Source: Methylosinus sp. LW4 (GTDB lineage Bacteria > Pseudomonadota > Alphaproteobacteria > Rhizobiales > Beijerinckiaceae). From it: DNA of 64,000 nt. This document shows positions 33,702 through 43,496 of the stretch, in pieces. Each line of letters opens with the position of its first letter. The first letter of the stretch is position 1. Below the pieces are notes generated by a model. That model was not told the origin of the DNA, made no database searches, and saw nothing but the letters and a program-made list of their open reading frames with translations. The stretch is taken from NCBI RefSeq assembly GCF_000379125.1, contig NZ_KB900626.1:3048667-3112666 (forward strand), read 5' to 3'. The position numbers and the translations under genes were made by a program.

Positions 33702-36376
33702 CTCGAGCTCCTTCCGATATTGCGCGTCAGCCACAGAGTGGAAGCGGCGAAGAGCGCGGCGATGAGAATGGAGAGGCCGACATAGACGCCGGGATGCAGC
33801 GACATCCATCCGGCGGCGATGAGCCTCAGATTGCCGAAGGAGAGCGGCCGCGTGACGATGAAGCGCGCGCTCTCCGCCGGAGTCGCCACCATTTTCGCGT
33901 CCTTCATGTCCAGCATGGCGAGCTGGCCCTGCACGCGGCGCGACACGCGCGGATCGACGAGACAGGCGGAGGCTTCCGCCAGAGTCGCGGCGTTGGGCGC
34001 TGTGACCACGGTCCAGACATCCTTGGCCGTGTCGCCGAGAATGGATTGGCTCATCGCCAGCGAGGCCTGCTGCGTGGCGACATGATCGGCCGCCTCCGCC
34101 TCGAAGCCCGCGCGCAGCCATTGCGCCGCGTCGGCGACGCGCGCCGCGCTCCACACGCCGGCGACGCGCAAACGCTCCACGACGCCATAGCCCCAGCGGC
34201 CCTCGCGGCGCAGATCGTCGCGCCAGGCCTCCAGCAGATCCTGCTCGCCCTCGCCGCGCTCCATGCTTTTTCGCACAGAGCCGACGGGCGCGAAATCGAC
34301 GCGCTCCGGCTCGCCGCCGGGCGTCGGCGCCGCGGCCGCGCCGCCCGCCTGCGCGGTGATGGTCTTGTCGAGCATGTTGCGCGGCGCATAGCAGGCCATG
34401 GGAAAATTGCGCTGCAGGACGAAGCGATTGCGCGCGGCGATCTCGAGCGGCGAGAGCCGCTTCTCCGACGCCTTGCGACGATCGGCGGTCAGATTCGGCC
34501 CCCAGGCCTCGCGCAGAGTGTCCGCGGGCATGTCGAGACGTTGCAGCAGAGCGGCGTCGAAGGAGTCGAGCGGCGCCACGGCGAGCGTCGGCCCCTGCCC
34601 TTCGCCGGGCGGCGCATCGACGATCTCGAAATCGATCGGCCGTCCGGCGGCGACGGCGAAATGCGCGACGATCGTCGCCGCCGCGCCCACCGCATCCGTG
34701 TCGAGCGACGGCATATAGAGCTTGGGCCGCCCCTTGGCGCCGGCATAAGGAAAGCCGCCGGTCGCCGTCACCGCGAGATCGGGCATTCGCGCGATGCGCG
34801 CGATCGGCGGCAGCTCGATCTCCGTCTCGTCGAGGAAGAGGAATCGCTTGGCCGCGCGCATCGACGCGAGCGGATCGCAATCGGCGTCCTGACGCGTCGG
34901 CACATGCGCCTCGATCTCGATGCGATTGAGGCCGGGCTTGAGAAAACCGAGCGGCAACGGCAGCGGATTGTCGCGGAAGACATCGCCCGCGGCCTTCAGA
35001 AGATTGAGGCTCACCGCCGTGCGCTCGTCGACCTTGACGACGATCTGCGCATTGGAGTCGAGCCCCGCCGCATAGCCGCCGGCGAGACGCAGCAGCGCAT
35101 TGCCGTAATCGGCCGCATAGAAATCCGGCGGCATGACGATGTTGAAGGCGGCGCGATAGAGATGGCCGGTGAACTCCTCGCTGGCGACGCCGAGATCGCG
35201 CAGCTTCACCTTGCGTCCGCCGTCGAGCCGATAGCCGGGAAATGCGGCCGATGCGCGCAAGCCTTGCGGCGAGCCCTTGGGCGCGGGCAAGACAGAGAGA
35301 CGGCGGATCGCCTCATCCACTTGCGCGGAAGTCGCGCCGGTCACGACGATGCTGGCTCTGCGGCCGGGCGCCGCCGGCAGCACGAAGGCGCGCGGCTCGT
35401 CTATGGGGCCGACGCGCGAGAGATCGATGCGGCCGACCAGCTCCGACGCAGGACCGACGAAGAGATTGACGCCGTAACGTCCGCTCGCCGCAGGACCGGC
35501 GTCGACGACCGGCTGCTCGAAACGGCCGGCGAGCGAGATCGCTTGCGCTGCGCGCAGCATGCGCTCGATCTCGAAAGATTTGGCGTTGACGCCGAGCACG
35601 GCGCGGATCGGCAGCGCGCCTTGCTCATCCGGCGGCAGCGCGCCGAGATCGGAAATGCTGGTGACGCCGGCGTCGTCCTCCGGCAGCACCAGGCCAGTCT
35701 CGGTCGGATCGATCTGCGTCCATAATTCGTAAGTGGCCTCGAGCGAGCAATCGACGCGATGACGCTGGCTCGTCGCGATGCGCACGGAGTTGAAGCCCGG
35801 CCGCATCACGCCCGGCGGAATGTCGAAGACGATGGTCTCCACCTCCTGCACCGCGCGAATCTGCGTGTCGCCGATCGTCTGATCGTTGATGGTCAGAGTG
35901 AGCGCGGAGGCCTCCGGCATCACCGAAACGGCGGCGAGATAGCCGATGCGAAATTGCAGACGGCGCGACGCCTGCGCCTCGGTGACATAGATCGGCCACT
36001 CTGAAGAGCCGATCTCGCCGGCGAGGCGATAGCCCTGAATATTATTGGTGAGATGCCGCAGCATGGCGCCGGCGACGGCGGGCCGAGACGCGACCGGCGC
36101 GACGGCCGCGGGTTGCGGCGCCGGCGAAGGCGCGATCGACGGCGCGGGCGTCGACGCGGCGGGCGGCTCCACGGCGGCGATGCGGGCAGTCTCGCGCGCG
36201 GCGAAGCGCGCGGGGATGATCGGCTGGAGGCCGGAAATCGCCGGCCTCGGCCTGTCGACTTTCAGATGAAACAGCTGCTCTTGCGGCGCTGTCGTGAAGA
36301 TCGCCTGGGCGCCGACCGCGATCGGCGTCAACGCCGTCGTGGTCGCGAGCAGAAGGGCGAGGACTCGGAACTGCAT
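33698..36376 (-). CDS. bcsB: Cellulose synthase regulatory/periplasmic subunit BcsB
   Basis: Periplasmic partner of BcsA that guides the glucan and is anchored by a C-terminal membrane helix. The 892-residue protein starts with a Sec signal (LLLATTTALTPIAVGAQA). Carbohydrate-binding and flavodoxin-like modules of the BcsB family follow (FQIGYLA-like jelly-roll segments, GYRLAGEIGSSEWPIYV). A membrane segment lies near 865-885 (VYVGLSILIAALFAASTLWL). It overlaps bcsZ by four bases. Confidence 0.95.
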   Translation of the reverse strand: MQFRVLALLLATTTALTPIAVGAQAIFTTAPQEQLFHLKVDRPRPAISGLQPIIPARFAARETARIAAVEPPAASTPAPSIAPSPAPQPAAVAPVASRPAVAGAMLRHLTNNIQGYRLAGEIGSSEWPIYVTEAQASRRLQFRIGYLAAVSVMPEASALTLTINDQTIGDTQIRAVQEVETIVFDIPPGVMRPGFNSVRIATSQRHRVDCSLEATYELWTQIDPTETGLVLPEDDAGVTSISDLGALPPDEQGALPIRAVLGVNAKSFEIERMLRAAQAISLAGRFEQPVVDAGPAASGRYGVNLFVGPASELVGRIDLSRVGPIDEPRAFVLPAAPGRRASIVVTGATSAQVDEAIRRLSVLPAPKGSPQGLRASAAFPGYRLDGGRKVKLRDLGVASEEFTGHLYRAAFNIVMPPDFYAADYGNALLRLAGGYAAGLDSNAQIVVKVDERTAVSLNLLKAAGDVFRDNPLPLPLGFLKPGLNRIEIEAHVPTRQDADCDPLASMRAAKRFLFLDETEIELPPIARIARMPDLAVTATGGFPYAGAKGRPKLYMPSLDTDAVGAAATIVAHFAVAAGRPIDFEIVDAPPGEGQGPTLAVAPLDSFDAALLQRLDMPADTLREAWGPNLTADRRKASEKRLSPLEIAARNRFVLQRNFPMACYAPRNMLDKTITAQAGGAAAAPTPGGEPERVDFAPVGSVRKSMERGEGEQDLLEAWRDDLRREGRWGYGVVERLRVAGVWSAARVADAAQWLRAGFEAEAADHVATQQASLAMSQSILGDTAKDVWTVVTAPNAATLAEASACLVDPRVSRRVQGQLAMLDMKDAKMVATPAESARFIVTRPLSFGNLRLIAAGWMSLHPGVYVGLSILIAALFAASTLWLTRNIGRSSR

Positions 36377-36418
36377 CTTGGCACTCTTTTTTTGCGAGAA
36401 TGTTTTGTGAGGAAAGGA

Positions 36419-38725
36419 TCAGACGTTCTCGTTCTTCGAAGACGGCGCGCGCTCCGCCGCTCGCGGGGCTTTCGCTTCCGTTGGCGGACGCAGGCGCGGC
36501 GGACGCCGGCCGAGGAGGTTGGAGAGATCGGCGAAGGGCGGCGGCTCGCGCAACGCGGCCTCGCTGGCGCGGGGGCGCAGATAGGCGAAGGCGCGCAGCG
36601 GCTCGATCACGCCCCACCAGAGAAACTGCACCGTGCCGGCGATAATGCCCTTGTGCTTGCGGCGCGCGGACTGGAAGCGCTCGAGCGCGGTCGCGTCGCC
36701 ATACATCAGATCGGCGAGCGCGAGATGATCCTGCGGCTGCGACAGCGCGAAGGCGATGTGACGGCGTCCATCCGGCGCAACGCCGACGATGCGCGCGGAA
36801 AAGCTCGGACGGCGCGCGGCGTCGGCGATGGAGTCGATATAGAGGCGCCCTTCCGTCTCCTTCGCCGCGGCGAGCGCCTTGGCGTCGGAATCGGTGGCGG
36901 CGCGCAAGCGGCAGCCGCCGGCGGAGACCTCCTCTATGGCGACGCGAACATGCTCCTCGCCGAGCGCGAGCGCGCCGCGCCGCTCCACCAGAAGATGCGG
37001 ATGCGTCTCGCGGCGACGGCGTTCCGCCACCGCGCCGAGCGCGACGCCGGCGGTGACGAGATTGAACATGTTCCACAGGCCGACGAAGAACATCAGCTGA
37101 CGCACGCCGGGCTCCGCGACGCAGCGATAGACGGCGACGCCGGCGCCGAGCGCGAGCAGCCCATAGATGGCGAAGAAGGGCCAGGCGAGCTCGCTGAGAC
37201 GATCCTGCGTCGGCGCGGCGCCTTTGGCGGTCACGTTGAAGGAAGGGCTGCGCGGCCGCAGAAAGACCGAGACGATGGCCTTGGACAGAAACACGCCCTG
37301 GCAATATTCATACAGCTCCGACACCCAGGGCCAGCGCACCTTGCCGAAGAGATAATTCTGCAGCATGGCGTTCACGACGACATAGGTCGCGGTATAGGCG
37401 ATCGCCTCTTCTATGTTGGAGACGAAGATCTTCACATCGAAGAGAATGAAGGCGAGCGGCGCCAGCATGAAGACGAGGCGCGGGAAAGGAAAGAACCAGA
37501 AGCTCATGCTCGACAGATAGCCGAGCCGCTGCAACGGCTCGAGGCCGCGCTTCAGCAGCGGATTGCGCAGCAGGAAGATTTGCAGCATGCCCTTGCACCA
37601 GCGCACGCGCTGGCCGATGAAGGAGGCGAAAGTGTCGGGCTGCAAGCCGGCGACGAGCGGCTTGTCGACATAGACGCTGGTCCAGCCGCGCGCATGCAGC
37701 TCCAGCGCGGTCTCGCAATCTTCCGTGACGGAGACGCCGGAGAAGCCGCCGGCCTCGTCCAGCGCGGCGCGCCGCAGCAGCGCCGCAGAGCCGCAGAAGA
37801 AAGCCGCATTCCATTTGTCCAATCCGCGCTGCGTGACGCCATAGAACATCTCGTTCTCGGACGGCATGCGGCGGAAGGTGCGCAGATTCTGCTCGATCGG
37901 ATCAGGATTGAGGAAGACATGCGGCGTCTGCACGAGGAAGAGCCGATCATCCTCGAAGAAATAGCCGATCGTCTCGCGCAGGAAGGAGCGGAACGGCGCA
38001 TGATCGGCGTCGAGCACGACGACGATGTCGCCATCGACATGCTCCAGCGCCGCGTTGAGATTGCCGGCCTTGGCGTGCTCATTGCGCTCGCGGGTCAGAT
38101 AATAGCAGCCGAGCGCGGCGCAGAGCTCCTGCAGAGCGGCGCGGCGGGCGCGGGCGCGCTCCGCGATCGCGGGATCGGGATGCGCGCATTTTTGATCCGT
38201 GCCGCCATCGTCGAGCAGATACACATTCAGACGATCGACCGGATAATCCATGGATTTCGCCGCAGCGAGCGTCGTCGCGAGAATGGAGAGGTCCTCGTCA
38301 TAGCTCGGCGTCAGCACATCGACGATCGGCAGAGCGTCATCCTCTATCTGCGGCGCCGGCTCGCGCTTCAGCGGCTCGGCGTTGACGACGAGGGTGAGAA
38401 GCAGCATCGCGACGCAATAGAGCTCGGCGGCGAGCAATATGGAGCCGCAGGTGAGTCCGACCGGATCGGACAGCGGCGGCAGAGTGGAGGTGATGCGCCA
38501 ATAGACATAACGCAGCACCACGAAGAGCGCGAGCGCGATGAACAGCTGGCGCGCTTCCGCGCCGCGCGAGAACTTCCACAAAAGGGCGAGGAGGAAGATG
38601 ACCGAAACGCTGGTCGCCAGCTGCGCCTGCACGCTCACCGGCTGTGTGGCGAGAGCGACGGCGACGCCGCCGAGAAGGAGAAAGGAGAGAAAACGCAAGA
38701 GAGACATGGCGACGCCCATGAGCAA
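36419..38725 (-). CDS. bcsA: Cellulose synthase catalytic subunit BcsA
   Basis: Inner-membrane GT2 glycosyltransferase that polymerises UDP-glucose into cellulose and extrudes it. The 768-residue protein has about eight membrane helices. Catalytic motifs are SYDEDLSIL (first Asp), DADHAPF (DxD), TEDCETAL (TED, the catalytic base) and QRVRWCKG, the QxxRW motif. The C-terminal PilZ domain begins with the RRRRETH (RxxxR) motif and has VSAGGCRL, so cyclic di-GMP control is expected. bcsB follows 42 bases downstream. Confidence 0.96.
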   Translation of the reverse strand: MLMGVAMSLLRFLSFLLLGGVAVALATQPVSVQAQLATSVSVIFLLALLWKFSRGAEARQLFIALALFVVLRYVYWRITSTLPPLSDPVGLTCGSILLAAELYCVAMLLLTLVVNAEPLKREPAPQIEDDALPIVDVLTPSYDEDLSILATTLAAAKSMDYPVDRLNVYLLDDGGTDQKCAHPDPAIAERARARRAALQELCAALGCYYLTRERNEHAKAGNLNAALEHVDGDIVVVLDADHAPFRSFLRETIGYFFEDDRLFLVQTPHVFLNPDPIEQNLRTFRRMPSENEMFYGVTQRGLDKWNAAFFCGSAALLRRAALDEAGGFSGVSVTEDCETALELHARGWTSVYVDKPLVAGLQPDTFASFIGQRVRWCKGMLQIFLLRNPLLKRGLEPLQRLGYLSSMSFWFFPFPRLVFMLAPLAFILFDVKIFVSNIEEAIAYTATYVVVNAMLQNYLFGKVRWPWVSELYEYCQGVFLSKAIVSVFLRPRSPSFNVTAKGAAPTQDRLSELAWPFFAIYGLLALGAGVAVYRCVAEPGVRQLMFFVGLWNMFNLVTAGVALGAVAERRRRETHPHLLVERRGALALGEEHVRVAIEEVSAGGCRLRAATDSDAKALAAAKETEGRLYIDSIADAARRPSFSARIVGVAPDGRRHIAFALSQPQDHLALADLMYGDATALERFQSARRKHKGIIAGTVQFLWWGVIEPLRAFAYLRPRASEAALREPPPFADLSNLLGRRPPRLRPPTEAKAPRAAERAPSSKNENV

Positions 38726-38773
38726 AGACGAACAACGAAACGGCGACGGGGAGAAAAATCTGCGGCGGTAGAC

Positions 38774-39589
38774 TTAGAAAGCGATATGCGTGTCGAGAAT
38801 TCCATAGGCGCCGCTGCCGCGCACGCGATCCCGCAGATAGCCGCTGGAGAGGCCGATCTGCAGCGCGCCGAATTTCAGCCCGGTGAGATGCGCGCCGGCG
38901 CGCCATTGCGAAAAATAATCATCGCCGAGCGCCAGCGCCTCCGGGCCGACATAGACATAATCGGCGAGCTCCACGCCGAACTTCAGCCGCGTGTAATAGG
39001 AATTATGCACGGTGGAATAATAGGCGATGAGCGCGATCATGGTGGAGTCGGTCGGCCGCGCGAAAGCCTCGACGCCGACCTTGGCGCCGGCGGAAACGCC
39101 GCGCACCTGATTGCCCGGATCGAAAGGCGACAGGCTGTGATTCATTACATCCGGGCCGACATAGAGAGCGACGCCGCCTTGATTGGTGACGACCTCATAG
39201 CCGACCATGAAGGACCCGTCCTCCAGCGTTCCATGCACGCGGCCATAGCCGGTGTTGCTCGGAATGAAAGCGGCGCCGACGGGGACATAGACGGGCAGAT
39301 CGCTGGCGTCATAGGCGTATTTGCCGATGACGGTGGAAACGCGAATGCGCGGTCCGCTCTCCGCCAGCGAGCCGAAGGGCGCGATCTTGCCGATAGCGGC
39401 GCCGGCGATGGAACTGCGCGACGTGCCGTCGACGGAAAGATCGATGGAGACCGTCGGCTGAGGCGTTGCCGGAGGCGGCGGCGCCGACGCCTCCGGCGCA
39501 GGGACGCCCGTATACCAATCGGCGGCGCGCGCCGTCGACCAAATCGCCGCGAAGAACACCAGCGGCAAAGCTGTTCTCGAGAGCATCAT
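38774..39589 (-). CDS. bcsS: Cellulose biosynthesis protein BcsS
   Basis: First gene of the cellulose operon. The 271-residue protein has a Sec signal (ALPLVFFAAIWSTARA) followed by a Pro/Ala-rich linker, then a beta-rich domain with alternating hydrophobic and aromatic residues (GSFMVGYEVVTNQGGVALYV, KFGVELADYVYVGPEAL). It ends in THIAF, a terminal Phe preceded by alternating residues, as in outer-membrane beta-barrels. A porin-like role is inferred; BcsS has no assigned biochemical activity as far as I know. bcsA follows after 48 bases. Confidence 0.8.
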   Translation of the reverse strand: MMLSRTALPLVFFAAIWSTARAADWYTGVPAPEASAPPPPATPQPTVSIDLSVDGTSRSSIAGAAIGKIAPFGSLAESGPRIRVSTVIGKYAYDASDLPVYVPVGAAFIPSNTGYGRVHGTLEDGSFMVGYEVVTNQGGVALYVGPDVMNHSLSPFDPGNQVRGVSAGAKVGVEAFARPTDSTMIALIAYYSTVHNSYYTRLKFGVELADYVYVGPEALALGDDYFSQWRAGAHLTGLKFGALQIGLSSGYLRDRVRGSGAYGILDTHIAF

Positions 39590-39709
39590 GACTCTTCATT
39601 CCCAGGCCCGATCGGGCGACGCGCGCGGGAATGTCCGCGAACATTCGCGTCTCTCGATCAAGAGCGCCTGACATGGCGCCTTCCTTAAGAATGGAGGTTA
39701 ATGGGACAA

Positions 39710-39738
39710 TGTTTATTGAATGCTTTCGCGCTTCGCAA
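39710..39738 (-). promoter_or_regulatory. Candidate promoter of the bcs operon
   Basis: Reading leftward, TTGCGA (39733-39738), a 17-base spacer and TAAACA (39710-39715) resemble a sigma-70 promoter. The predicted start near 39703 leaves a leader of about 114 bases before bcsS, which contains a short inverted repeat AATGTTCGCGGACATT. No cyclic di-GMP riboswitch was recognised in it. Confidence 0.45.
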
Positions 39739-39787
39739 AGAAGCCGTTATGCCTAATGCGCGGTACTGCTCAGCTCACGCGCATTTG

Positions 39788-40582
39788 TCAGAGCGCCTCT
39801 ATCGTGGCTGTGAGATGCGCGAGATCCTCGCTGCGCGAGAGACGATGATCGCCTTCCATCACCAAGGTCAGCACGACAGGATCGCAGGCGAGACATTCCA
39901 TCAGCCGCAACGCGTGACGATAGGGCACATCCTCGTCGCGCATTCCCTGCATTATATGCACGGGCGCATTCACGCGAATGACATCCTCGAGCATGAGATG
40001 CGCGCGTCCTTCCTCGATGAGCCGACGCGTGATCGGAGTCGGCTCCGGCGAATAGGGCGACGGACGCATCCATGCGCCCTCCTCGAGAATCGCGCGACGA
40101 ATAACGTCGTCGGCGTTCTTCCAGATGAGCTCCTCGGTGAAATCGACCGCGGGCGCGATGAGCACGAGAGCATGCGGACGACGGCCTTGCTCGACGAGTC
40201 GACGCGCCATCAGCAGAGCGAGCCAGCCGCCCATCGAGCTTCCGACGAGAATTTGCGGGCCGCGCGTCGAAGCCTCGAAGACCGCGAGGCTCTGCGCCAG
40301 CCAATCGCCGATCGTTCCATCCTCGAAACGGCCGCTCGATTCGCCATGGCCGGAATAATCGAAGCGGACGAAAGCGCGTCCCTCGCGCTCCGCCCAGGCG
40401 TCGAGATGCGTCGCCTTGGATCCCTGCATGTCGGATTTGAAGCCGCCCAGCAGCATCACGCCGGGACGCTCCGCCCCCGCGCCGCGCGCCGCGCGAATGC
40501 GCCGGGCGATGCGCCAGGGCTCCCGCCCGGCGAGGGAAAGATCGACGAAGCTCAGTCCCTCCTCGACGCCGTCCACAACCAT
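39788..40582 (-). CDS. Alpha/beta hydrolase
   Basis: Predicted esterase or thioesterase of 264 residues. The nucleophile elbow is VGSSMGGWLALL. The oxyanion region is VMLLGGFKSDMQGSKA, and the late GDHRLSR supplies the catalytic His. It resembles the ABHD10-like group (depalmitoylase-type) by the GGFKSDMxGxKA motif. It has no signal peptide. It lies upstream of the cellulose operon on the same strand but beyond the bcs promoter, so a link with cellulose is not indicated. Confidence 0.85.
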   Translation of the reverse strand: MVVDGVEEGLSFVDLSLAGREPWRIARRIRAARGAGAERPGVMLLGGFKSDMQGSKATHLDAWAEREGRAFVRFDYSGHGESSGRFEDGTIGDWLAQSLAVFEASTRGPQILVGSSMGGWLALLMARRLVEQGRRPHALVLIAPAVDFTEELIWKNADDVIRRAILEEGAWMRPSPYSPEPTPITRRLIEEGRAHLMLEDVIRVNAPVHIMQGMRDEDVPYRHALRLMECLACDPVVLTLVMEGDHRLSRSEDLAHLTATIEAL

Positions 40583-40760
40583 CGTCTCCCCGCCGCGCGG
40601 GCGCGCCGACCCGCAAAATTAAAGGAATTTCATCGCTTGCTCAGTAACATGGTCCGATCCAGGGACCAAAGGGGCCATATTGCCGGCCCATTTCTGGGGC
40701 GAAGAGGGCCCCCGCCTCTCGACCAAGACGACGTTCTCGTTTACTGGGCAGGTTGGCTCC

Positions 40761-41978
40761 ATGCTAGAGAATTTCCACGCTTTCCCCTCGACCAGCCGTC
40801 CTCTCGCCGGTCGCGCCGTTCTGCAGATCGTGCCGGCTCTCCAATCGGGCGGCGCCGAACGCACGACGATCGACATCGCCGAGGCGCTGCATATGGCCGG
40901 CGCGCGGTCGCTCGTCGCCTCGGAGGGCGGCCGCATGGTCAGCGAGCTGCAAGCCAAGGGCGGCGTATGGCTGCCGTTTCCGGCCGCGACGAAAAACCCG
41001 CTCGCCATGGCGCTGAACGCCTACCGTCTCGCCCGCATTCTGCGCGAGGAGAACGTCGATATCGTGCATGCGCGCTCGCGCGCCTGCGCCTGGGTCGCGC
41101 ATCACGCCGCGCGGCGTGCCGGCGCGCGCTTCGTCACCACCTATCACAGCATCTATGGCGGCGCCTCCGCCATCAAGCAGCGCTATAATTCCATCATGGC
41201 GGCGGGCGATCTCGTCATCGCCAACTCGCGTTTCACCGCCTGTCATATCGCCGAGCTCTATCCGCAGGCGACGCAGCGCATCGTCGTCATCGCGCGCGGT
41301 CTCGATCTGCGCGCCTTCTCGCCTTTCGCCGTCGAGCCCGCCCGCGTGGAGCGCGTGCGCTCCTCCTGGGGCGTGGCGCGGCACGAGCGCGTCGTGCTGC
41401 TGCCGGCGCGGCTCTCCGCGCGCAAGGGCCATGGGACGCTGATCGAGGCGGCAAAGCTGCTCGTCGCCGAAGGTTTTGCCGATGTGCGCTTCATTCTGGC
41501 GGGAGACGCGCCGAACGCCGGCTTCCGCGCCGAGCTGGAGGCGCATATCGCGCGCGCCGGCCTCGTCGGAATCGTGCGCGCGACCGGCCATTGCGCCGAT
41601 ATGCCGGCAGCCTATCTCGCCGCCGCCGTCGCCGTCGCGCCCTCGACGACGCCGGAGGCCTTCGGCCGCGTCGCCATAGAGGCGCAGGCCATGGGCGCGC
41701 CGATCGTCGTCTCGGACATCGGCGCTGCGGTCGAAACCGTGCTCGCCCCGCCGCAAGTGGACGCGGCCGATTGCACCGGCTGGCGCGCGCCGCCGGGCGA
41801 TTCCGCCGCGCTGGCCCGCGCGATTCGCGAGGCGCTGGAGCTGCGCCCCTCCGCCCGCGAGGGGCTGACGGCGCGCGCGCGGCTCCATGCGCAGACGCAT
41901 TTTTCCGTGGAGCGCATGTGCGCCGCGACGCTGGACGCCTATGAGCGGCTGCTTGCGCCGCAATCTGCGGGCGCATGA
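40761..41978 (+). CDS. Glycosyltransferase family 4
   Basis: Retaining GT-B glycosyltransferase of 405 residues, cytoplasmic side, likely for lipopolysaccharide or exopolysaccharide. The N-terminal Rossmann fold has VLQIVPALQSGGAERTTIDI; the C-terminal fold has LLPARLSARKGHGTLIEA and the donor-binding APSTTPEAFGRVAIEAQAMG (Glu-x7-Glu). Start ATG 40761 was preferred; a TTG at 40680 adds 27 non-conserved residues. The sugar specificity cannot be read. Confidence 0.9.
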   Translation: MLENFHAFPSTSRPLAGRAVLQIVPALQSGGAERTTIDIAEALHMAGARSLVASEGGRMVSELQAKGGVWLPFPAATKNPLAMALNAYRLARILREENVDIVHARSRACAWVAHHAARRAGARFVTTYHSIYGGASAIKQRYNSIMAAGDLVIANSRFTACHIAELYPQATQRIVVIARGLDLRAFSPFAVEPARVERVRSSWGVARHERVVLLPARLSARKGHGTLIEAAKLLVAEGFADVRFILAGDAPNAGFRAELEAHIARAGLVGIVRATGHCADMPAAYLAAAVAVAPSTTPEAFGRVAIEAQAMGAPIVVSDIGAAVETVLAPPQVDAADCTGWRAPPGDSAALARAIREALELRPSAREGLTARARLHAQTHFSVERMCAATLDAYERLLAPQSAGA

Positions 41979-42083
41979 CGCGCGCGCGGAAGAAATGGTT
42001 CGACCTCACCCCTGCGAAGCGGATATTCTCCTTGCATAAAAGCTATCTAGCGATCGATCGCAGCGCGACAAAGGAGTTGGCGG

Positions 42084-43496
42084 ATGGCATATGATCTCAT
42101 CGTCATCGGCACGGGGCCGGGCGGCTATGTCTGCGCGATTCGCGCGGCGCAGCTCGGCCTCAAGACCGCCGTCGTCGAGAAGCGCGCGACCCATGGCGGC
42201 ACTTGCGGCAATGTCGGCTGCATCCCCTCCAAGGCGCTGCTGCACGCCTCGCACATGTTCGAGGAGGCGGGCCACGGCCTTTCCGATCTCGGCGTGATCG
42301 TCGAGCCGCCGCGGCTCGATCTCGAGAAAATGATGAAGCACAAGGCCGATACGGTGGCGGCCAATGTCGGCGGCGTCGCCTTTCTGTTCAAGAAGAACAA
42401 GATCGATTCCTACCATGGCGCCGGCCGCATTCTCGGCGCCGGCCGCGTCGAGGTGACGGACGAGAACGGCGCGACGCAAATTCTCGAATCGCAATATATC
42501 GTCATAGCGACCGGCTCCGCCGTGGCGCCGCTGCGCGATGTCGACGGCAAGGAAATCGCCTTCGACGAGAAGACGATTCTCTCCTCCACCGGGGCGCTGG
42601 AGCTCGAATCGGTTCCGAAGCATCTCGTCGTCGTCGGCGCGGGCGTCATCGGCCTCGAGCTCGGCTCGGTCTGGCGGCGGCTCGGCGCGCAGGTGACGGT
42701 GATCGAATATCTCGACCGCATATTGCCGGGCGCCGACGCCGAGGTCGCGACCCGCTTCCAGAAGATTCTCGAGAAGCAGGGCTTCTCCTTCCATCTCGCC
42801 GCCAAGGTCACGAAAATCGACAAGACGCCGGAGGGCGTCTCCGTCTCCTACGCCTCCACCAAGGGCGGCGGCGGCACGCCGATCACCGCGGACGCCGTGC
42901 TGATCGCCACCGGGCGCATTCCCTATACGGCGGGCCTCGGCCTCGAGGAGACGGGCGTCGCCACCGAGCGCGGACGCGTCGTCATCGACGATCATTTCCG
43001 CACCAATGTGCCGGGCATTTTCGCGATCGGCGATGTGGTGCGCGGCGCCATGCTCGCCCATAAGGCGGAGGAGGAGGGCGTCGCCGTGGCGGAAATCCTC
43101 GCCGGCCAGGCGGGGCATGCGAATTACGGGGTCATTCCCTCTGTGGTCTATACGATGCCGGAGATCGCCTGGGTGGGCCTGACCGAGGAAGAGGCGAAAT
43201 CGGCGGGGATCGCCTATAATGTCGGCAAATTCCCATTCTCCGCCAATGGCCGCGCGCGCGCCAATCGGCAGACGGAGGGATTCGTCAAAGTGCTGGCCGA
43301 CGCCGCCACCGATCGCGTGATCGGCGTGCATATTCTCGGCTCGAACGCCGGCGAGCTGATCGCCGAAGGCGGCGTGCTGATGGAATTCTCCGGCGCGGCG
43401 GAAGATCTCGCCCGCACCTGCCACGCGCATCCGACGCTGTCGGAGGCGATAAAGGAAGCGGCGCTCGGCGTCGCCAAGCGCTCGATCCATTTGTGA
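42084..43496 (+). CDS. lpdA: Dihydrolipoamide dehydrogenase
   Basis: E3 flavoprotein of 2-oxoacid dehydrogenase or glycine-cleavage complexes; reoxidises lipoamide with NAD+. The 470-residue protein has the FAD motif IGTGPGGYVCAIRAAQLG, the redox disulfide in GGTCGNVGCIPSKALLHAS, an NAD-binding GAGVIGLELGSVWRRLG and the C-terminal HAHPTLSEAIKEA with the catalytic His. A strong ribosome site AAGGAG precedes the start. No E1 or E2 gene is nearby, so it serves complexes encoded elsewhere. Confidence 0.96.
   Translation: MAYDLIVIGTGPGGYVCAIRAAQLGLKTAVVEKRATHGGTCGNVGCIPSKALLHASHMFEEAGHGLSDLGVIVEPPRLDLEKMMKHKADTVAANVGGVAFLFKKNKIDSYHGAGRILGAGRVEVTDENGATQILESQYIVIATGSAVAPLRDVDGKEIAFDEKTILSSTGALELESVPKHLVVVGAGVIGLELGSVWRRLGAQVTVIEYLDRILPGADAEVATRFQKILEKQGFSFHLAAKVTKIDKTPEGVSVSYASTKGGGGTPITADAVLIATGRIPYTAGLGLEETGVATERGRVVIDDHFRTNVPGIFAIGDVVRGAMLAHKAEEEGVAVAEILAGQAGHANYGVIPSVVYTMPEIAWVGLTEEEAKSAGIAYNVGKFPFSANGRARANRQTEGFVKVLADAATDRVIGVHILGSNAGELIAEGGVLMEFSGAAEDLARTCHAHPTLSEAIKEAALGVAKRSIHL

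Noticed and set aside
39309..39674. A 121-residue frame preceded by AAGGAAGG and overlapping bcsS
   Set aside because: Its ribosome site is attractive, but most of it runs out of frame through bcsS and shows no family motif. It could at most be a short upstream frame.
36053..39688. A 1211-residue open frame on the + strand across the cellulose genes
   Set aside because: It is antisense to bcsB, bcsA and bcsS, which have all expected motifs. The translation is Arg/Glu/Asp/His rich without domains, typical of the complement of GC-rich coding DNA.
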